DNA from: Nitrospirota bacterium
GTDB taxonomy: Bacteria; Nitrospirota; Nitrospiria; Nitrospirales; Nitrospiraceae
Length of the DNA stretch: 64,000 nt
Reading direction: 5' to 3'
NCBI GenBank assembly: GCA_040755395.1
Contig: JBFMAX010000001.1
Location: 248,001-312,000 of the forward strand
In this document: positions 43,801 to 53,715 of the stretch, in pieces
How positions within the stretch are numbered: the first letter of the stretch is position 1
How the letters are laid out: every line of letters starts with the position of its first letter
Notes under the pieces: generated by a model
What the model was told of the DNA's origin: nothing
What the model saw: the letters and a program-made list of their open reading frames with translations, nothing else
The model's database searches: none
Program-made: the position numbers and the translations under genes

Positions 43801-44547
43801 TCACTGTCCCAGATACCAGCCGATGCCGTACCGCTCGAGGAAGCTGGTGATCATGGTGAGCGAGTTGGCATAGATCATCACGCCGACGACGACCAGCAAC
43901 GCGCCGCTGACCGTCGAGACGCCCCACAAGTAGGCGCGGACCTCTTTGAAGTAAGCGAGGAACCGATCGACGCCGAGGGCGGTCAAAAACAGCGGCAACC
44001 CGAGGCCCAGCGAATAACACGTCAGCAGCGTGACGCCGTCGGTCAGCGCGTCGGTGGTGCTGGCGTAGAGCAGAATGGTGCCCAAAACCGGACCGACGCA
44101 GGGCGTCCAGCCCGCCGCAAAGGCCACCCCGATGAGAAACGAGCCCAGGTATCCGGCGGGCCGGTTTCGGAAATGGAGACGTTTCTCGGTCTTGAGAAAA
44201 TTCAGGTTCAAAATCCCCAGCAGATACAACCCGAAAATGATCACCAGGATGCCGCCGAACCGGCGGAGGTGCTCCTGATAGGTGATCAGCATCTGCCCGA
44301 TCAAGCTGGCGGAGGCGCCGAACGCCACGAACACGACGGAGAACCCGGCGATGAAGAGCAGCGAGTTCACGATGATGGCCTTGCGGAACCGGCTTCGCTC
44401 CGCCGCATCCGCCAGTTGCTCGACTGACAGGCCCGTGATGTAGGAGATGTAGGACGGAACCAGCGGCAGCACGCAGGGAGACACGAACGAGAGCAACCCG
44501 GCCGAGAAGGCGGCGAAGAACGAAATCTGTTGGATCGACTCCGACAT
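43801..44547 (-). CDS. ccdA: CcdA/DsbD-type thiol reductant transporter
   Basis: 248 residues with six membrane helices. The paired membrane cysteines are seen in 'SFVSPCVLPLVPSYISYI' and 'AAGWTPCVGPVLGTILLY'. CcdA passes electrons from cytoplasmic thioredoxin across the membrane to keep the haem-attachment cysteines of apocytochromes reduced. It is the last gene of the cytochrome c maturation operon, two bases after the TlpA-like gene. Confidence 0.95.
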   Translation of the reverse strand: MSESIQQISFFAAFSAGLLSFVSPCVLPLVPSYISYITGLSVEQLADAAERSRFRKAIIVNSLLFIAGFSVVFVAFGASASLIGQMLITYQEHLRRFGGILVIIFGLYLLGILNLNFLKTEKRLHFRNRPAGYLGSFLIGVAFAAGWTPCVGPVLGTILLYASTTDALTDGVTLLTCYSLGLGLPLFLTALGVDRFLAYFKEVRAYLWGVSTVSGALLVVVGVMIYANSLTMITSFLERYGIGWYLGQ

Positions 44548-44549
44548 GG

Positions 44550-45116
44550 TCAGAAGGCCTTCACCAGACTCTGAATCAATTGTATCGCTTCCGGACTCTG
44601 CCAGTCGCGCGCCCCGAAGATCCGATGCCGAATGACGCCGTGGCGATCGATCAAAAAGGTCATCGGCAGGGTGCGGGCGCCGTAGGCGACTCCGATGCGG
44701 AAATCAGCGTCGTGCAAGATCGGGAAGCTCAGACCGATCTCCCGCTGAAACGGCCTCGTCACCGCCGCGCCCTGCGGGTCCGTCGAAACCGCCAGGATCT
44801 CGAAGTCCTTGCGGTTGAACGACCGGTAGAGCCGCTCCATCGCCGGCATCTCGAAGCGGCAGGGACCGCACCAGGTCGCCCAGAAATTCACCAACACCAC
44901 TTTGCCGCGCAGGCTCGCGAGCGTGACGAGGTTCCCGTCGAGGTCCCGCAACTGGAAGTCCGGCGCCGGCTCGCCGAGCTTGGGTCCCGAGCGGTCCGCA
45001 ACGGCTACAACCTCCGTCGGCGGCGTCGACGACGAGGAAGGCTCGCTCGGTTCGCAGCCCGTCTCCGCCGCGAGCAGCATGGCGAGCAGGCACGTGTAAC
45101 CCCACTCCCGCGTCAT
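44550..45116 (-). CDS. ResA/TlpA-like thioredoxin lipoprotein
   Basis: 188 residues. Signal with lipobox 'AAETGC' (Cys21) so it is membrane-tethered in the periplasm. Thioredoxin fold with active site 'FWATWCGPCRFEMPAM' and cis-Pro 'ARTLPMTFLID'. Expected to reduce apocytochrome cysteines with electrons from CcdA. Nine bases after a second thioredoxin gene with a different anchor. Confidence 0.93.
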   Translation of the reverse strand: MTREWGYTCLLAMLLAAETGCEPSEPSSSSTPPTEVVAVADRSGPKLGEPAPDFQLRDLDGNLVTLASLRGKVVLVNFWATWCGPCRFEMPAMERLYRSFNRKDFEILAVSTDPQGAAVTRPFQREIGLSFPILHDADFRIGVAYGARTLPMTFLIDRHGVIRHRIFGARDWQSPEAIQLIQSLVKAF

Positions 45117-45125
45117 GGCTATGGA

Positions 45126-45755
45126 TCACAGACGCTGCGCATCGGCCGCCGAATGAGCGGTTTGCGCGGACTTGGCGCCGGACTTCAGCAACTGCGTCAC
45201 AATCTGCAGATTGTCCAGCCTGGTCCAGTCACGGGGACCGATGACCTTCTCTCGGAGGATGCCCTGTTGATCGATGATGTAGGTCTCGGGGACGCCCATC
45301 AGTTTGTATCGCTTGTCGGTCTGTCCCCAGGAGTCGATGAGGATCGGGAAGGTGAGGTTCAGACTTTTGACGAAGGGCGGGATATCCTTTTTCGTCGTGA
45401 CCCGGTCGATACTCACCGCCAGAATCACCAGCCCGTCCTTCTCAAAATTCTTGTAGAGCACCTCCATGGACGGCATCTCTTCGCGACAGGGTTTGCACCA
45501 GGTCGCCCAGAAGTTGAGAAACACGACCTTGCCGCGATAATCGGACAGCCGCACGTCCTTGTCGTTGAGATCGGGCAGCTTGAAGTCGGGCGCTTCCTTC
45601 CCCACCGTGAGCGGCTCGTACTTGGCGCTCTGCATCCAGACCACGCCGAACGCAAACGCCAAGATCCCCGCCGTCATCAGCACAATGGACAGGCGCCGCG
45701 AGGCCGGCGGGTGCGGCTCTTTCTGCACGGACTCGACTGCGATCGGTTCAGCCAT
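45126..45755 (-). CDS. second ResA/TlpA-like thioredoxin, membrane-anchored
   Basis: 209 residues. N-terminal membrane helix (about 22-42) without lipobox, then a thioredoxin domain with 'FWATWCKPCREEMPSM' (WCKPC) and cis-Pro 'GVPETYIIDQQG'. The C-terminal 15 residues are Ala/Ser-rich. Two related but differently anchored thioredoxins in one maturation operon suggest separate substrates, for example ResA and DsbE-like roles. Confidence 0.93.
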   Translation of the reverse strand: MAEPIAVESVQKEPHPPASRRLSIVLMTAGILAFAFGVVWMQSAKYEPLTVGKEAPDFKLPDLNDKDVRLSDYRGKVVFLNFWATWCKPCREEMPSMEVLYKNFEKDGLVILAVSIDRVTTKKDIPPFVKSLNLTFPILIDSWGQTDKRYKLMGVPETYIIDQQGILREKVIGPRDWTRLDNLQIVTQLLKSGAKSAQTAHSAADAQRL

Positions 45756-45835
45756 ACCTTCCTTAGGCTAGAGGCGCGAGGCAAATGGCTAGGGGGATTT
45801 CACCACTCGCCTCAAGCCCCTCGCCCCTTGCCCGA

Positions 45836-46750
45836 TTATGCGTACGCGTGGAGCCCGGATAGGAGAAAATTCACGCCCCAGAAACAGAAGATCACCATGA
45901 GAAACCCGAAGATGGCATAGATGGCGGCCCGTCGGCCTTCCCATCCTCTCGTCATCCGGGCATGGATGTACGCGCCGTAGATCAGCCAGACAATGAGCGA
46001 CCAGGTCTCTTTGGGATCCCAGCTCCAGTAGCCGCCCCAGGCATAGTTGGCCCACATCGCGCCCAGGATGATCCCGAACGCCAAGAGCGGGAACCCGATC
46101 ATGATCGCCTTATAGCCCAGCTCGTCGATGGTCTCAAGATCGGGAAAGCTGGCGAAGACCCGCGACCGGCTGCCTTGCCGCTCGGCCCGCTCCTTCAGCA
46201 GGTACATGACGCCCAGCCCGCCCGCCATCGCGAAGGCCGCGTAGCTGGTCAAGGTCACGGAGACATGAATGTAAATCCAATAGCTGTTCAAGGCCGGCAC
46301 GAGCGGTTCCGCCGTTTGATAACGGTACGGAAGCAACGAGGCTGCGCCCATCGCGATGAACCCGATGCCGACCACGAAAGCGCCGATCGCCTTGATCCGA
46401 TACCGGAACTCCAGCAGCACATAGCCGAGGATGATGGCCCACGAGACGTACGCCATGGCTTCGAACTGGTTCGACCAGGGCGCGAAGGTCCCCGAGTGCT
46501 GCATCCGTTCGAACGCCCGCGTGCCCAACGCGAGGGTGTTGACGATCCAGCCGAAGATCGTCACCAGCGTGGCCACCTGTCCCAGTTGGGTCGCCCAGGC
46601 TCCGTCGCCTTCTTCGACGTTCGAAGTCGGATGGCCGGCCGGCGCCAGTTGCATGGCCGGGCGCCGCACGAACATGTAGGCGACGTACAACACGAGCGCC
46701 GAGAGGTAGAGCCAGAAGGTCATGTCGAATAAGAAGAGTGAGCGAACCAT
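45836..46750 (-). CDS. ccsA: cytochrome c maturation haem-handling protein CcsA
   Basis: 304 residues with about eight membrane helices. The WWD haem-binding motif is 'WGGYWSWDPKETWSLIVWLI', with flanking His residues in other loops. CcsA with ResB forms the System II haem exporter and synthetase. GGAGGAGG five bases before the ATG fixes the start. Lies 93 bases after resB. Confidence 0.95.
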   Translation of the reverse strand: MVRSLFLFDMTFWLYLSALVLYVAYMFVRRPAMQLAPAGHPTSNVEEGDGAWATQLGQVATLVTIFGWIVNTLALGTRAFERMQHSGTFAPWSNQFEAMAYVSWAIILGYVLLEFRYRIKAIGAFVVGIGFIAMGAASLLPYRYQTAEPLVPALNSYWIYIHVSVTLTSYAAFAMAGGLGVMYLLKERAERQGSRSRVFASFPDLETIDELGYKAIMIGFPLLAFGIILGAMWANYAWGGYWSWDPKETWSLIVWLIYGAYIHARMTRGWEGRRAAIYAIFGFLMVIFCFWGVNFLLSGLHAYA

Positions 46751-46843
46751 AAAAACCTCCTCCTCAGGCGAGTGGCACGCGGCAAGCGACTAGAGGATGA
46801 GTGCCTGCTCCCCCTCGCCCCTAGCCTCGCGCCCCTGGCCCAT

Positions 46844-48277
46844 CTACGTCTTTATCGTCTGAATCCGTTCCGTCAGTTTGGCGAATTCCTTCTGGAAATC
46901 GATCTGACTCTTGTGCGTCGTCCCGCCGAGATGCACCGTCGCGCCGTTCGGCCCCGGAACGACCTTGGCCCACAGCCGGCGATGGTAGATAAACGAGGAC
47001 AGCGTGATGCCGACGACGATCATCGTGGAGCCCACCCAGACGATGTTCACGCCGGGATTCTTCGCGATCTGCAGGCCGGTAAACTTCTTCGGCTGATAGC
47101 CGACCAGCTCGAAGGCATACTTCGACCCCTGAATCTCGAACAGATCGGGATAATGATAAAAAATCCAGGGCGCCGCTTCCAGCGTCTTGCGCTCCCTGAT
47201 GGCGAGACGGACCGCCGGATTCGCATGTTCGACCGTCTTGGAGAACACCTTCTTCTCGGTGGAATTGAAGGCGAAGTCGGCGACGAAATCGGTGAGCGTG
47301 AGATTCAGATCCAACCCGTCGACGACGGTTTCTTTTTGCCATTCCAGATCGACCGTTTTCAAGACCCTGTCGGTTTTCTTGTCCTTCACGTTGATGCGCG
47401 CGACTTCGATCCGATCCCACGCGTCTCCGTAGCTCGACTGATAAAACCAGATGCCCTTGTAGACGAGCGGATCGTTCACCGTGATCGTCTTCGTGGTCAC
47501 CGGCGCGCCCTGGTCGATGACGGTGAGCGTGCTGTTATAGGATTTGATCGCGCCGTTCTCGTAATAGTCGATCCAGAATTTGTCCACCTTCAGGTCGAAA
47601 TTCCCGCGCGGGATATGGTACGTCTGGCCTTCCAGGCACACGCCGAATTCCTGAAACCCGTAGTAGCTGCCGATGAGTCCGCCGAGCACGATCACGGTCG
47701 CGCTCAGATGCGCCATATGGGCGCCGACCCGGCCGATCACGCCCTTCGTGGCATAGAGGGTCACTTCGCCCGGCTCGTTCTTCGCCAGGACCCGATAGCC
47801 CTTTTCGATCAGCATCTGCGCCATCCGTTCCGCCACGTGTTCCCGGGACGCCGCAACCGGAATCTCGGCCTTGTGCTTCATGTTCTGAATGAACGCCAGG
47901 GAGACGCTCACCTTATCCTGACGCATGGAGCGCCAGACGGCCGGGAATCGCTTATAGAAGCAGGTGAGCGAGTTGACGCAGAGCAGTCCGAGCAGACTCG
48001 TGAACCACCAGGTGTGATAGACGTCGGTGAAGCCCAGGCGCAGAAACCAGCGGTAGGCGTCCTCCCCGTATTCCTGAATATAGACGTCCGGCCGCTCACC
48101 CTGCTGGATGACCGTCCCGATTGTGGCGGTCATGGCCAGGGCGATAAACAGGAACATGGCCAGTTTGATCGAAGCAAAAAACTCGACCAGTTCCCGGGAA
48201 AACTCTTCCCACCCCAATCCCGGTGTGGACGGGCGGGCAACCTCCCGCTCAGCGATGATTTCGGGTTTCCCGTTCAT
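46844..48277 (-). CDS. resB: cytochrome c biogenesis protein ResB (Ccs1)
   Basis: 477 residues. Three N-terminal membrane helices (about 35-55, 90-110, 170-190), a large periplasmic domain (about 200-410) and a last helix (about 410-430), as in ResB/Ccs1. 'YFIVFAY'-like family text is not exact, but 'GWFYQSSYGD'-type 'KGIWFYQSSYGDAWDRIEVA' and 'VWVGSTMIVVGITLSSFIYH' are typical. Works with CcsA to attach haem to apocytochromes. First gene of the operon resB-ccsA-TlpA-TlpA-ccdA; its leader holds a terminator (48332-48383). Confidence 0.93.
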   Translation of the reverse strand: MNGKPEIIAEREVARPSTPGLGWEEFSRELVEFFASIKLAMFLFIALAMTATIGTVIQQGERPDVYIQEYGEDAYRWFLRLGFTDVYHTWWFTSLLGLLCVNSLTCFYKRFPAVWRSMRQDKVSVSLAFIQNMKHKAEIPVAASREHVAERMAQMLIEKGYRVLAKNEPGEVTLYATKGVIGRVGAHMAHLSATVIVLGGLIGSYYGFQEFGVCLEGQTYHIPRGNFDLKVDKFWIDYYENGAIKSYNSTLTVIDQGAPVTTKTITVNDPLVYKGIWFYQSSYGDAWDRIEVARINVKDKKTDRVLKTVDLEWQKETVVDGLDLNLTLTDFVADFAFNSTEKKVFSKTVEHANPAVRLAIRERKTLEAAPWIFYHYPDLFEIQGSKYAFELVGYQPKKFTGLQIAKNPGVNIVWVGSTMIVVGITLSSFIYHRRLWAKVVPGPNGATVHLGGTTHKSQIDFQKEFAKLTERIQTIKT

Positions 48278-48331
48278 AGCGATTCAGTCCTTAAAGTGAA
48301 GCCGGGCCGGATTCCAGCCGGACGCAAAGAC

Positions 48332-48383
48332 AAAAAACCAGCCCTCGGGGCAGCTCCCGATGCTGCCGAGGCCTCAAGGCTGG
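48332..48383 (-). terminator. intrinsic terminator inside the resB leader (attenuator candidate)
   Basis: On the minus strand CCAGCC and GGCTGG pair around an inner stem (CTCGG-CAGC / GCTGC-CCGAG), followed directly by TTTTTT. It lies between the predicted resB promoter and the resB start codon, and no other minus-strand gene lies upstream, so it can only stop the resB transcript itself. Confidence 0.65.
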
Positions 48384-48445
48384 AGTGGCACGCAAACGAT
48401 GGGTTGGGCGTGCGAGAATTCAGACAAGCCCGCGAAAATCAAGCT

Positions 48446-48475
48446 ATGCTACAAGCCGGCGGTAACACGTGTCAA
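48446..48475 (-). promoter_or_regulatory. predicted promoter of the resB operon
   Basis: Minus strand: perfect TTGACA (48470-48475), 18-base spacer, TAGCAT (48446-48451). The transcript would begin near 48439, giving a leader of about 160 bases with a first hairpin GCACGC...GCGTGC and then the terminator. Confidence 0.5.
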
Positions 48476-48521
48476 GCAAAGGACCCGCCCGACCGGCGCC
48501 AAGCCCCATACGGATGAGTGG

Positions 48522-48550
48522 TGGACAAATGCCCGCGGCTTCGTTAATAT
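48522..48550 (+). promoter_or_regulatory. predicted metK promoter
   Basis: Plus strand: TGGACA (48522-48527), 17-base spacer, TAATAT (48545-48550). Predicted leader of about 97 bases with two small hairpins (CGCCAGGTTTTTTGGCG and CAGGTGCCGCCTG). No known SAM riboswitch class was recognised. Confidence 0.5.
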
Positions 48551-48653
48551 TCGCCAGGTTTTTTGGCGTTCTCAGGAGTTATGACACAGTCAGGTGCCGC
48601 CTGATAGAAGCCAGCGCTCACGCATTCCCATTCACCTGTAGTCAGAGGACACA

Positions 48654-49802
48654 ATGAGAAATAATTATCTGTTCACCTCGGAATCCGTCACCGAGGGCCA
48701 TCCGGACAAGATCGCCGATCAGATTTCCGACGGCATCCTCGACGCCATCATTGCGAAGGATAAGCACTGCCGGGTCGCCTGCGAGACCATCCTGACGACC
48801 GGCATCGCCTTCGTCGCCGGCGAAATCTCCACGACCGCGTACGTCGAGATTCCGGACATCATCCGCCAGGTGATCAAGGATGTCGGCTACACCGATGCTT
48901 CCTGGGGATTCGATTACCACACCTGCTCCGTTCTGACATCCATCCACAATCAATCGCCGGACATCGCGCAGGGGGTCGATTCGGGCGGCGCGGGCGACCA
49001 GGGACTCATGTTCGGCTATGCTTCCAACGAAACCGAAGAATTGATGCCGATGCCGATCGTGCTCGCGCACCGGCTCACCAGGCGGCTGGCCGAGGTGCGG
49101 AAGAAAAAAATCCTGCCCTGGGTGCGGCCGGACGGGAAATCGCAGGTGACCATTGAATATAGAAACTGGAAGCCGGTGCGGGTCGATACCGTCGTTGTGT
49201 CCTCCCAGCATAGCCCCGATGTCACCAGCAAACAGATCGAGCGCGACATCATCGAACACGTCGTCAAGCCCGTGATGCCCAAGGGGCTCTACGATCCCGC
49301 CAGCGTCAAACACTACATCAACCCGACCGGCCGATTCGTCGTCGGCGGTCCGATGGGCGACACCGGCCTGACGGGGCGGAAGATCATCGTCGACACCTAC
49401 GGCGGCGTCGGCAGCCACGGCGGCGGGGCATTCTCCGGCAAAGACCCCACGAAAGTGGACCGCTCGGCCTCCTATATGGCCCGCTATATCGCGAAGAACG
49501 TCGTGGCCGCGGGCTTGGCGGACAAGTGCGAAGTCCAGTTGGCCTACGCGATCGGGGTGGCGGATCCCGTCTCGATCCTGATCGACACGAAGAACACGGA
49601 AAAAGTGGCGGTGGAGACGCTCGACAAGCTCGTCCGCAAGCATTTCCCCATGACCCCGCGCGGCATCATCGACCACCTGAAGCTTCGGCGCCCCATCTTC
49701 AGGAAGACGGCGGCGTACGGCCACTTCGGCCGGAACGAGCCGGAGTTCACCTGGGAAAAAACGGACAAGGCCAAGATTCTGAGGAGAGAAGCCGGGCTCT
49801 GA
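48654..49802 (+). CDS. metK: S-adenosylmethionine synthetase
   Basis: 382 residues. Forms AdoMet from ATP and methionine. Family motifs: N-terminal '[20 protein letters not shown]', '[12 protein letters not shown]', '[20 protein letters not shown]' and '[16 protein letters not shown]'. AGAGG precedes the ATG. Ends with a terminator and is followed by ahcY in the same direction. The pair supplies and recycles methyl groups, including the AdoMet used by HpnH. Confidence 0.98.
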   Translation: MRNNYLFTSESVTEGHPDKIADQISDGILDAIIAKDKHCRVACETILTTGIAFVAGEISTTAYVEIPDIIRQVIKDVGYTDASWGFDYHTCSVLTSIHNQSPDIAQGVDSGGAGDQGLMFGYASNETEELMPMPIVLAHRLTRRLAEVRKKKILPWVRPDGKSQVTIEYRNWKPVRVDTVVVSSQHSPDVTSKQIERDIIEHVVKPVMPKGLYDPASVKHYINPTGRFVVGGPMGDTGLTGRKIIVDTYGGVGSHGGGAFSGKDPTKVDRSASYMARYIAKNVVAAGLADKCEVQLAYAIGVADPVSILIDTKNTEKVAVETLDKLVRKHFPMTPRGIIDHLKLRRPIFRKTAAYGHFGRNEPEFTWEKTDKAKILRREAGL

Positions 49803-49831
49803 CAGCAGGGGTTCTACAGGCAATGCACAAA

Positions 49832-49864
49832 GGGGGACGGAGCGCATTCCCGTCCCCTTTTTAT
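49832..49864 (+). terminator. intrinsic terminator after metK
   Basis: GGGGACGG and CCGTCCCC pair around a short loop, followed by TTTTTAT. 30 bases after the metK stop. Confidence 0.85.
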
Positions 49865-51236
<1,372 letters not shown>

Positions 51237-51373
51237 GAGCGGGCCGGGAGGCTCTTTCCGCTCTTGGCCAGAGCGGCGTTGACCGCTCTACGCTTCGCCT
51301 CCACTTGGCTGCGGAACTTGTTCAATTCCAGCCACGCTGAATTGAACGTCGAACAGTCCTCGCCACCCGCAAC

Positions 51374-51470
51374 AGCGGGCCGTTTCGGCTCAGCAAGCGC
51401 GGTGCCCCAACGCCGCTCTGATGCCCGCTCCAAGAGCCTCCCGGCCGCGCTTGAGCAGTCGGGAAAAAGA
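51374..51470. repeat. degenerate dispersed repeat, copy 1
   Basis: Shares the order AGCGGnCC...TCAGCAAG-GCGGTG-CCAACG-CGCTCTGAT...GCTTnA with 54917-55012, with many substitutions. Recognised by eye only. Confidence 0.5.
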
Positions 51471-51624
51471 GCCTGTCGAGGGGAAACAGTGCTCGCCGTC
51501 GCGAAGCGCGACCGCATGTGCTCGGCAAGCGCGGGACCCGAGCCTCCGCGATTCGCGACACAGCTTACCCCATCCCGCCACACATCCCAGGGAAAAGCCA
51601 CGCAGCTAGAGGGAGAGGGGAATC

Positions 51625-51655
51625 AAAAAGGCCACCGCTCATGGGTGGCCTTTTT
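51625..51655 (+). terminator. strong bidirectional-type terminator
   Basis: AAAAAGGCCACC and GGTGGCCTTTTT form a perfect stem around a six-base loop, with T run on both strands. About 390 bases after ahcY; it may end ahcY or the converging minus-strand gene at 51822. Confidence 0.85.
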
Positions 51656-51821
51656 GTATACGAATACGTTGGCTGACCTTTTTGAGCCTCTTAAGGTAAG
51701 CACCCTGTCTAGAGAAAGAGCAGTGACCCCCGCTGATCGTCTCTGCATGTGTTACCGCATTCTGTCGAATCATGCCGCCCCACTTACAGTAGTCTTCCCG
51801 CTCAACGTCCGGTGCCGACGG

Positions 51822-52379
51822 CTATAAGGGTGGCAGAGAAATACTCGGAGGGCTTGGAAGAAACGGCCTTAGCGCGAGGAAGGCTAATATTGCTAAGAGA
51901 TTCACCCAGATTGGGGCTGTATAGTCGAGGGCATCGAGCCAGATCCAGAACCAAACCATAGGCGGATACTTACCCCCTCCGCTAACTCCGATGCAACCAT
52001 AGTCTTGGGTAAGTCGGTTAACCACGCTCACCTGATCTTCCATACCTGGAACGTATCGGCTCGCGATTTCTCTGATCTCTGGGCTGTGGCTACCAGGTGG
52101 AATCGGCATAGGGCCGAACGCTCCCACCTCAAGCAGACGGCGCGCCTTCCATGGCGTCAGGGATTTAACGAGAGCGTGATAGGCATACCTCGCAGCCCCA
52201 TATAAACAGACTAGGACCAGTCCCCATTCGACAACCGCTGGGCGGGTCAGCTTTAGATTGACACCTAAAAAAGGGACCTGCGCGTACTCTCCGAACGTGG
52301 CACCTGCAAGGCTGTAAACCCATAGAACCATCCCCAGTGTGAGCGCAAAACGGCGAAGCCTCAGAAGCTCGTTGTCCAT
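51822..52379 (-). CDS. hypothetical membrane protein
   Basis: 185 residues, at least three membrane helices (about 12-32, 50-72 and 155-175), lower GC than the core. Central soluble loop with a Pro/Gly-rich part ('GAFGPMPIPPGSHSPEIRE'). No family recognised, no ribosome site before the ATG. Its 5' side abuts a coding-like frame without a start (52380-52764), so it may be the second gene, or frame-shifted second half, of a truncated unit. Confidence 0.5.
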   Translation of the reverse strand: MDNELLRLRRFALTLGMVLWVYSLAGATFGEYAQVPFLGVNLKLTRPAVVEWGLVLVCLYGAARYAYHALVKSLTPWKARRLLEVGAFGPMPIPPGSHSPEIREIASRYVPGMEDQVSVVNRLTQDYGCIGVSGGGKYPPMVWFWIWLDALDYTAPIWVNLLAILAFLALRPFLPSPPSISLPPL

Positions 52380-52764
52380 CACAATGGTAGTGGGCGATCA
52401 ATGTTTCCCCGGGATGGATATTACCCCTTAGTACCAATTCCGCGCTTTTATTCGAGGAGTCGGTCTTGTATTTCTCACGAAGCTCCTCGTATTGTGCTTG
52501 AATTAGCTCGTTTACACGCTCTCGTATCGTATGCTCAAAAATAGATATTAACCAGTTTGAGCTGAGGCCCGAACAAAGAGTTGCCGGGAACTGCTCTTGC
52601 GGAAGCCTACCACAGTAAGGCCGGTCGATGAAGAGAGCAAAGGTGCAGGAACTATTCCCCTGAACCTTTTTGCTGTGCTGATGGCGCTGGAGGATCGGAT
52701 CGCCTGCACCACGGCGCGTCCACTGATTTAGCTGCCTTCCCGCCTCTGCTATAATCCCGGTCCA
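52380..52764 (-). pseudogene. 5'-truncated remnant gene without start codon
   Basis: An open frame of about 128 codons, coding-like in its middle ('FALFIDRPYCGRLPQEQF', 'FEHTIRERVNELIQAQYEEL', 'AELVLRGNIHPGETLIAHYH'), but with no ATG, GTG or TTG before 52437. Its upstream side runs into the duplicated VOC segment at 52715, which suggests that the beginning was lost when that duplication arose. Confidence 0.4.
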
Positions 52765-52920
52765 CTATGAAGCCGCGAATTACGATGATCACCTTGGGCG
52801 TAGATGATTTGGAGCGATCGCTCAAGTTTTATCGCGATGGGTTGGGATTTCCGACGGAGGGGATCGTTGGGACGGAGTTTGAGCATGGCGCGGTGGCGTT
52901 TTTCGATCTGCAGCCGGGAT
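52715..52920. repeat. 206-bp direct repeat, copy 1
   Basis: Matches 53716-53921 with two mismatches. It contains the promoter and first 51 codons of a VOC-family gene and ends inside the gene. Confidence 0.95.
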
Positions 52921-52943
52921 GGGGGCTGGCGCGAGCAATGTAA
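52767..52943 (+). pseudogene. truncated VOC-family gene (5' part only)
   Basis: 58 codons; the first 51 equal the start of the intact gene at 53768 (one substitution, Ile to Met), then unrelated sequence and a stop. Carries its own TATAAT, so it may still be transcribed. Confidence 0.85.
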
Positions 52944-53086
52944 CACTTGATTTGGCCGATCGAGAGCGACGGCTGCCCCGCATGCTCCACCCTCGCACAG
53001 TTGCACCCCACATCCGCCGCACTCCCCCTGCTTCTGCGCTGGAGTAGGCTCTGGCCCCCCGCGTAGGTTTTGTATATACTTAATCC

Positions 53087-53377
53087 GTGTTCGAATGGGA
53101 CCCGCTGAAGGCTGCCGCCAATCTTGCCAAGCACGGCGTCTCATTTGAAGAAGCCACGACGGCGTTTCAAGATGCCAGAGCTCTTGATGGTCCCGACATC
53201 GAACATTCCACTTCAGAGGCGCGCAGGCTTCATCTTGGCCTGTCCATGTCAGGCAGGCTCCTGGTGGTTGCCTATACCGTGAGGAGATACGACGATGAAC
53301 AAGAGGCGATTCGGATCATCAGCGCGAGGCGCGCGAGTCGGAAAGAGAGACGCCGTTATCAAACGGCGCAGGATTGA
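53087..53377 (+). CDS. brnT: BrnT-type ribonuclease toxin
   Basis: 96 residues from a GTG. BrnT pattern: 'FEWDPLKAAANLAKHGVSFE' at the N-terminus, 'RRLHLGLSMSGRLLVVAYTV' and 'EAIRIISARRASRKERRRYQ' at the C-terminus; BrnT folds like RelE and cuts RNA. A TATACT lies only six bases before the start, so the message could be leaderless. The antitoxin gene follows with an 83-base overlap. Confidence 0.92.
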   Translation: MFEWDPLKAAANLAKHGVSFEEATTAFQDARALDGPDIEHSTSEARRLHLGLSMSGRLLVVAYTVRRYDDEQEAIRIISARRASRKERRRYQTAQD

Positions 53378-53594
53378 TTTCTCCGACATCCCGGAGATGT
53401 CCGATGCCCAATTGCGTGCCATGCGGCGAGTGGGCCGCCCGAGGCTTGGCGAGGTGGCACGGCAACTGATCGCGATCCGCATTGATCCCCAAGTGTTGGA
53501 AGATCTTCGGAAGGAAGCCAAGCGGCGGGATATCGGCTATCAAACGCTGATCAACAACATCCTGGCGGAGCACGCCAAAAAGAAAACGGCGTAG
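53295..53594 (+). CDS. brnA: BrnA-type antitoxin
   Basis: 99 residues. Ribbon-helix-helix DNA-binding end: 'RQLIAIRIDPQVLEDLRKEA' and 'RRDIGYQTLINNILAEHAKK', as in BrnA. The overlap with brnT is longer than usual (83 bases); an internal ATG at 53398 (MSDAQLRAM) would remove the overlap and give 65 residues. Neutralises BrnT and represses the operon. Confidence 0.9.
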   Translation: MNKRRFGSSARGARVGKRDAVIKRRRIDFSDIPEMSDAQLRAMRRVGRPRLGEVARQLIAIRIDPQVLEDLRKEAKRRDIGYQTLINNILAEHAKKKTA

Positions 53595-53715
53595 CGGGAC
53601 AGAACAAGTAACATTACCGGCCGATGGCCACGGCCGGGCGGGTTCACCCGCTTGGTTCTGAAGCCACAGGCCATAGGCTTCCAGCGAGCCACTTTCCGCG
53701 GAGCCGCCACCCTCC

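Larger units (their letters stand above)
51237..51821. other. long gap with dispersed repeat and a terminator, no gene
   Basis: 585 bases. Open frames exist on both strands but lack ribosome sites and coding character. The part 51374-51470 resembles 54917-55012, and a strong hairpin terminator lies at 51625-51655. Confidence 0.5.

Noticed and set aside
48310-48345. c-di-GMP-I riboswitch-like GGACGCAAAG on the plus strand before metK
   Set aside because: The second hairpin with its tetraloop receptor and the closing part are absent, and the site lies upstream of the best metK promoter. The sequence is better explained as the complement of the resB leader terminator.
48555-48653. SAM or SAH riboswitch in the metK leader
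   Set aside because: Two short hairpins are visible, but none of the conserved cores of the known SAM or SAH classes could be matched.
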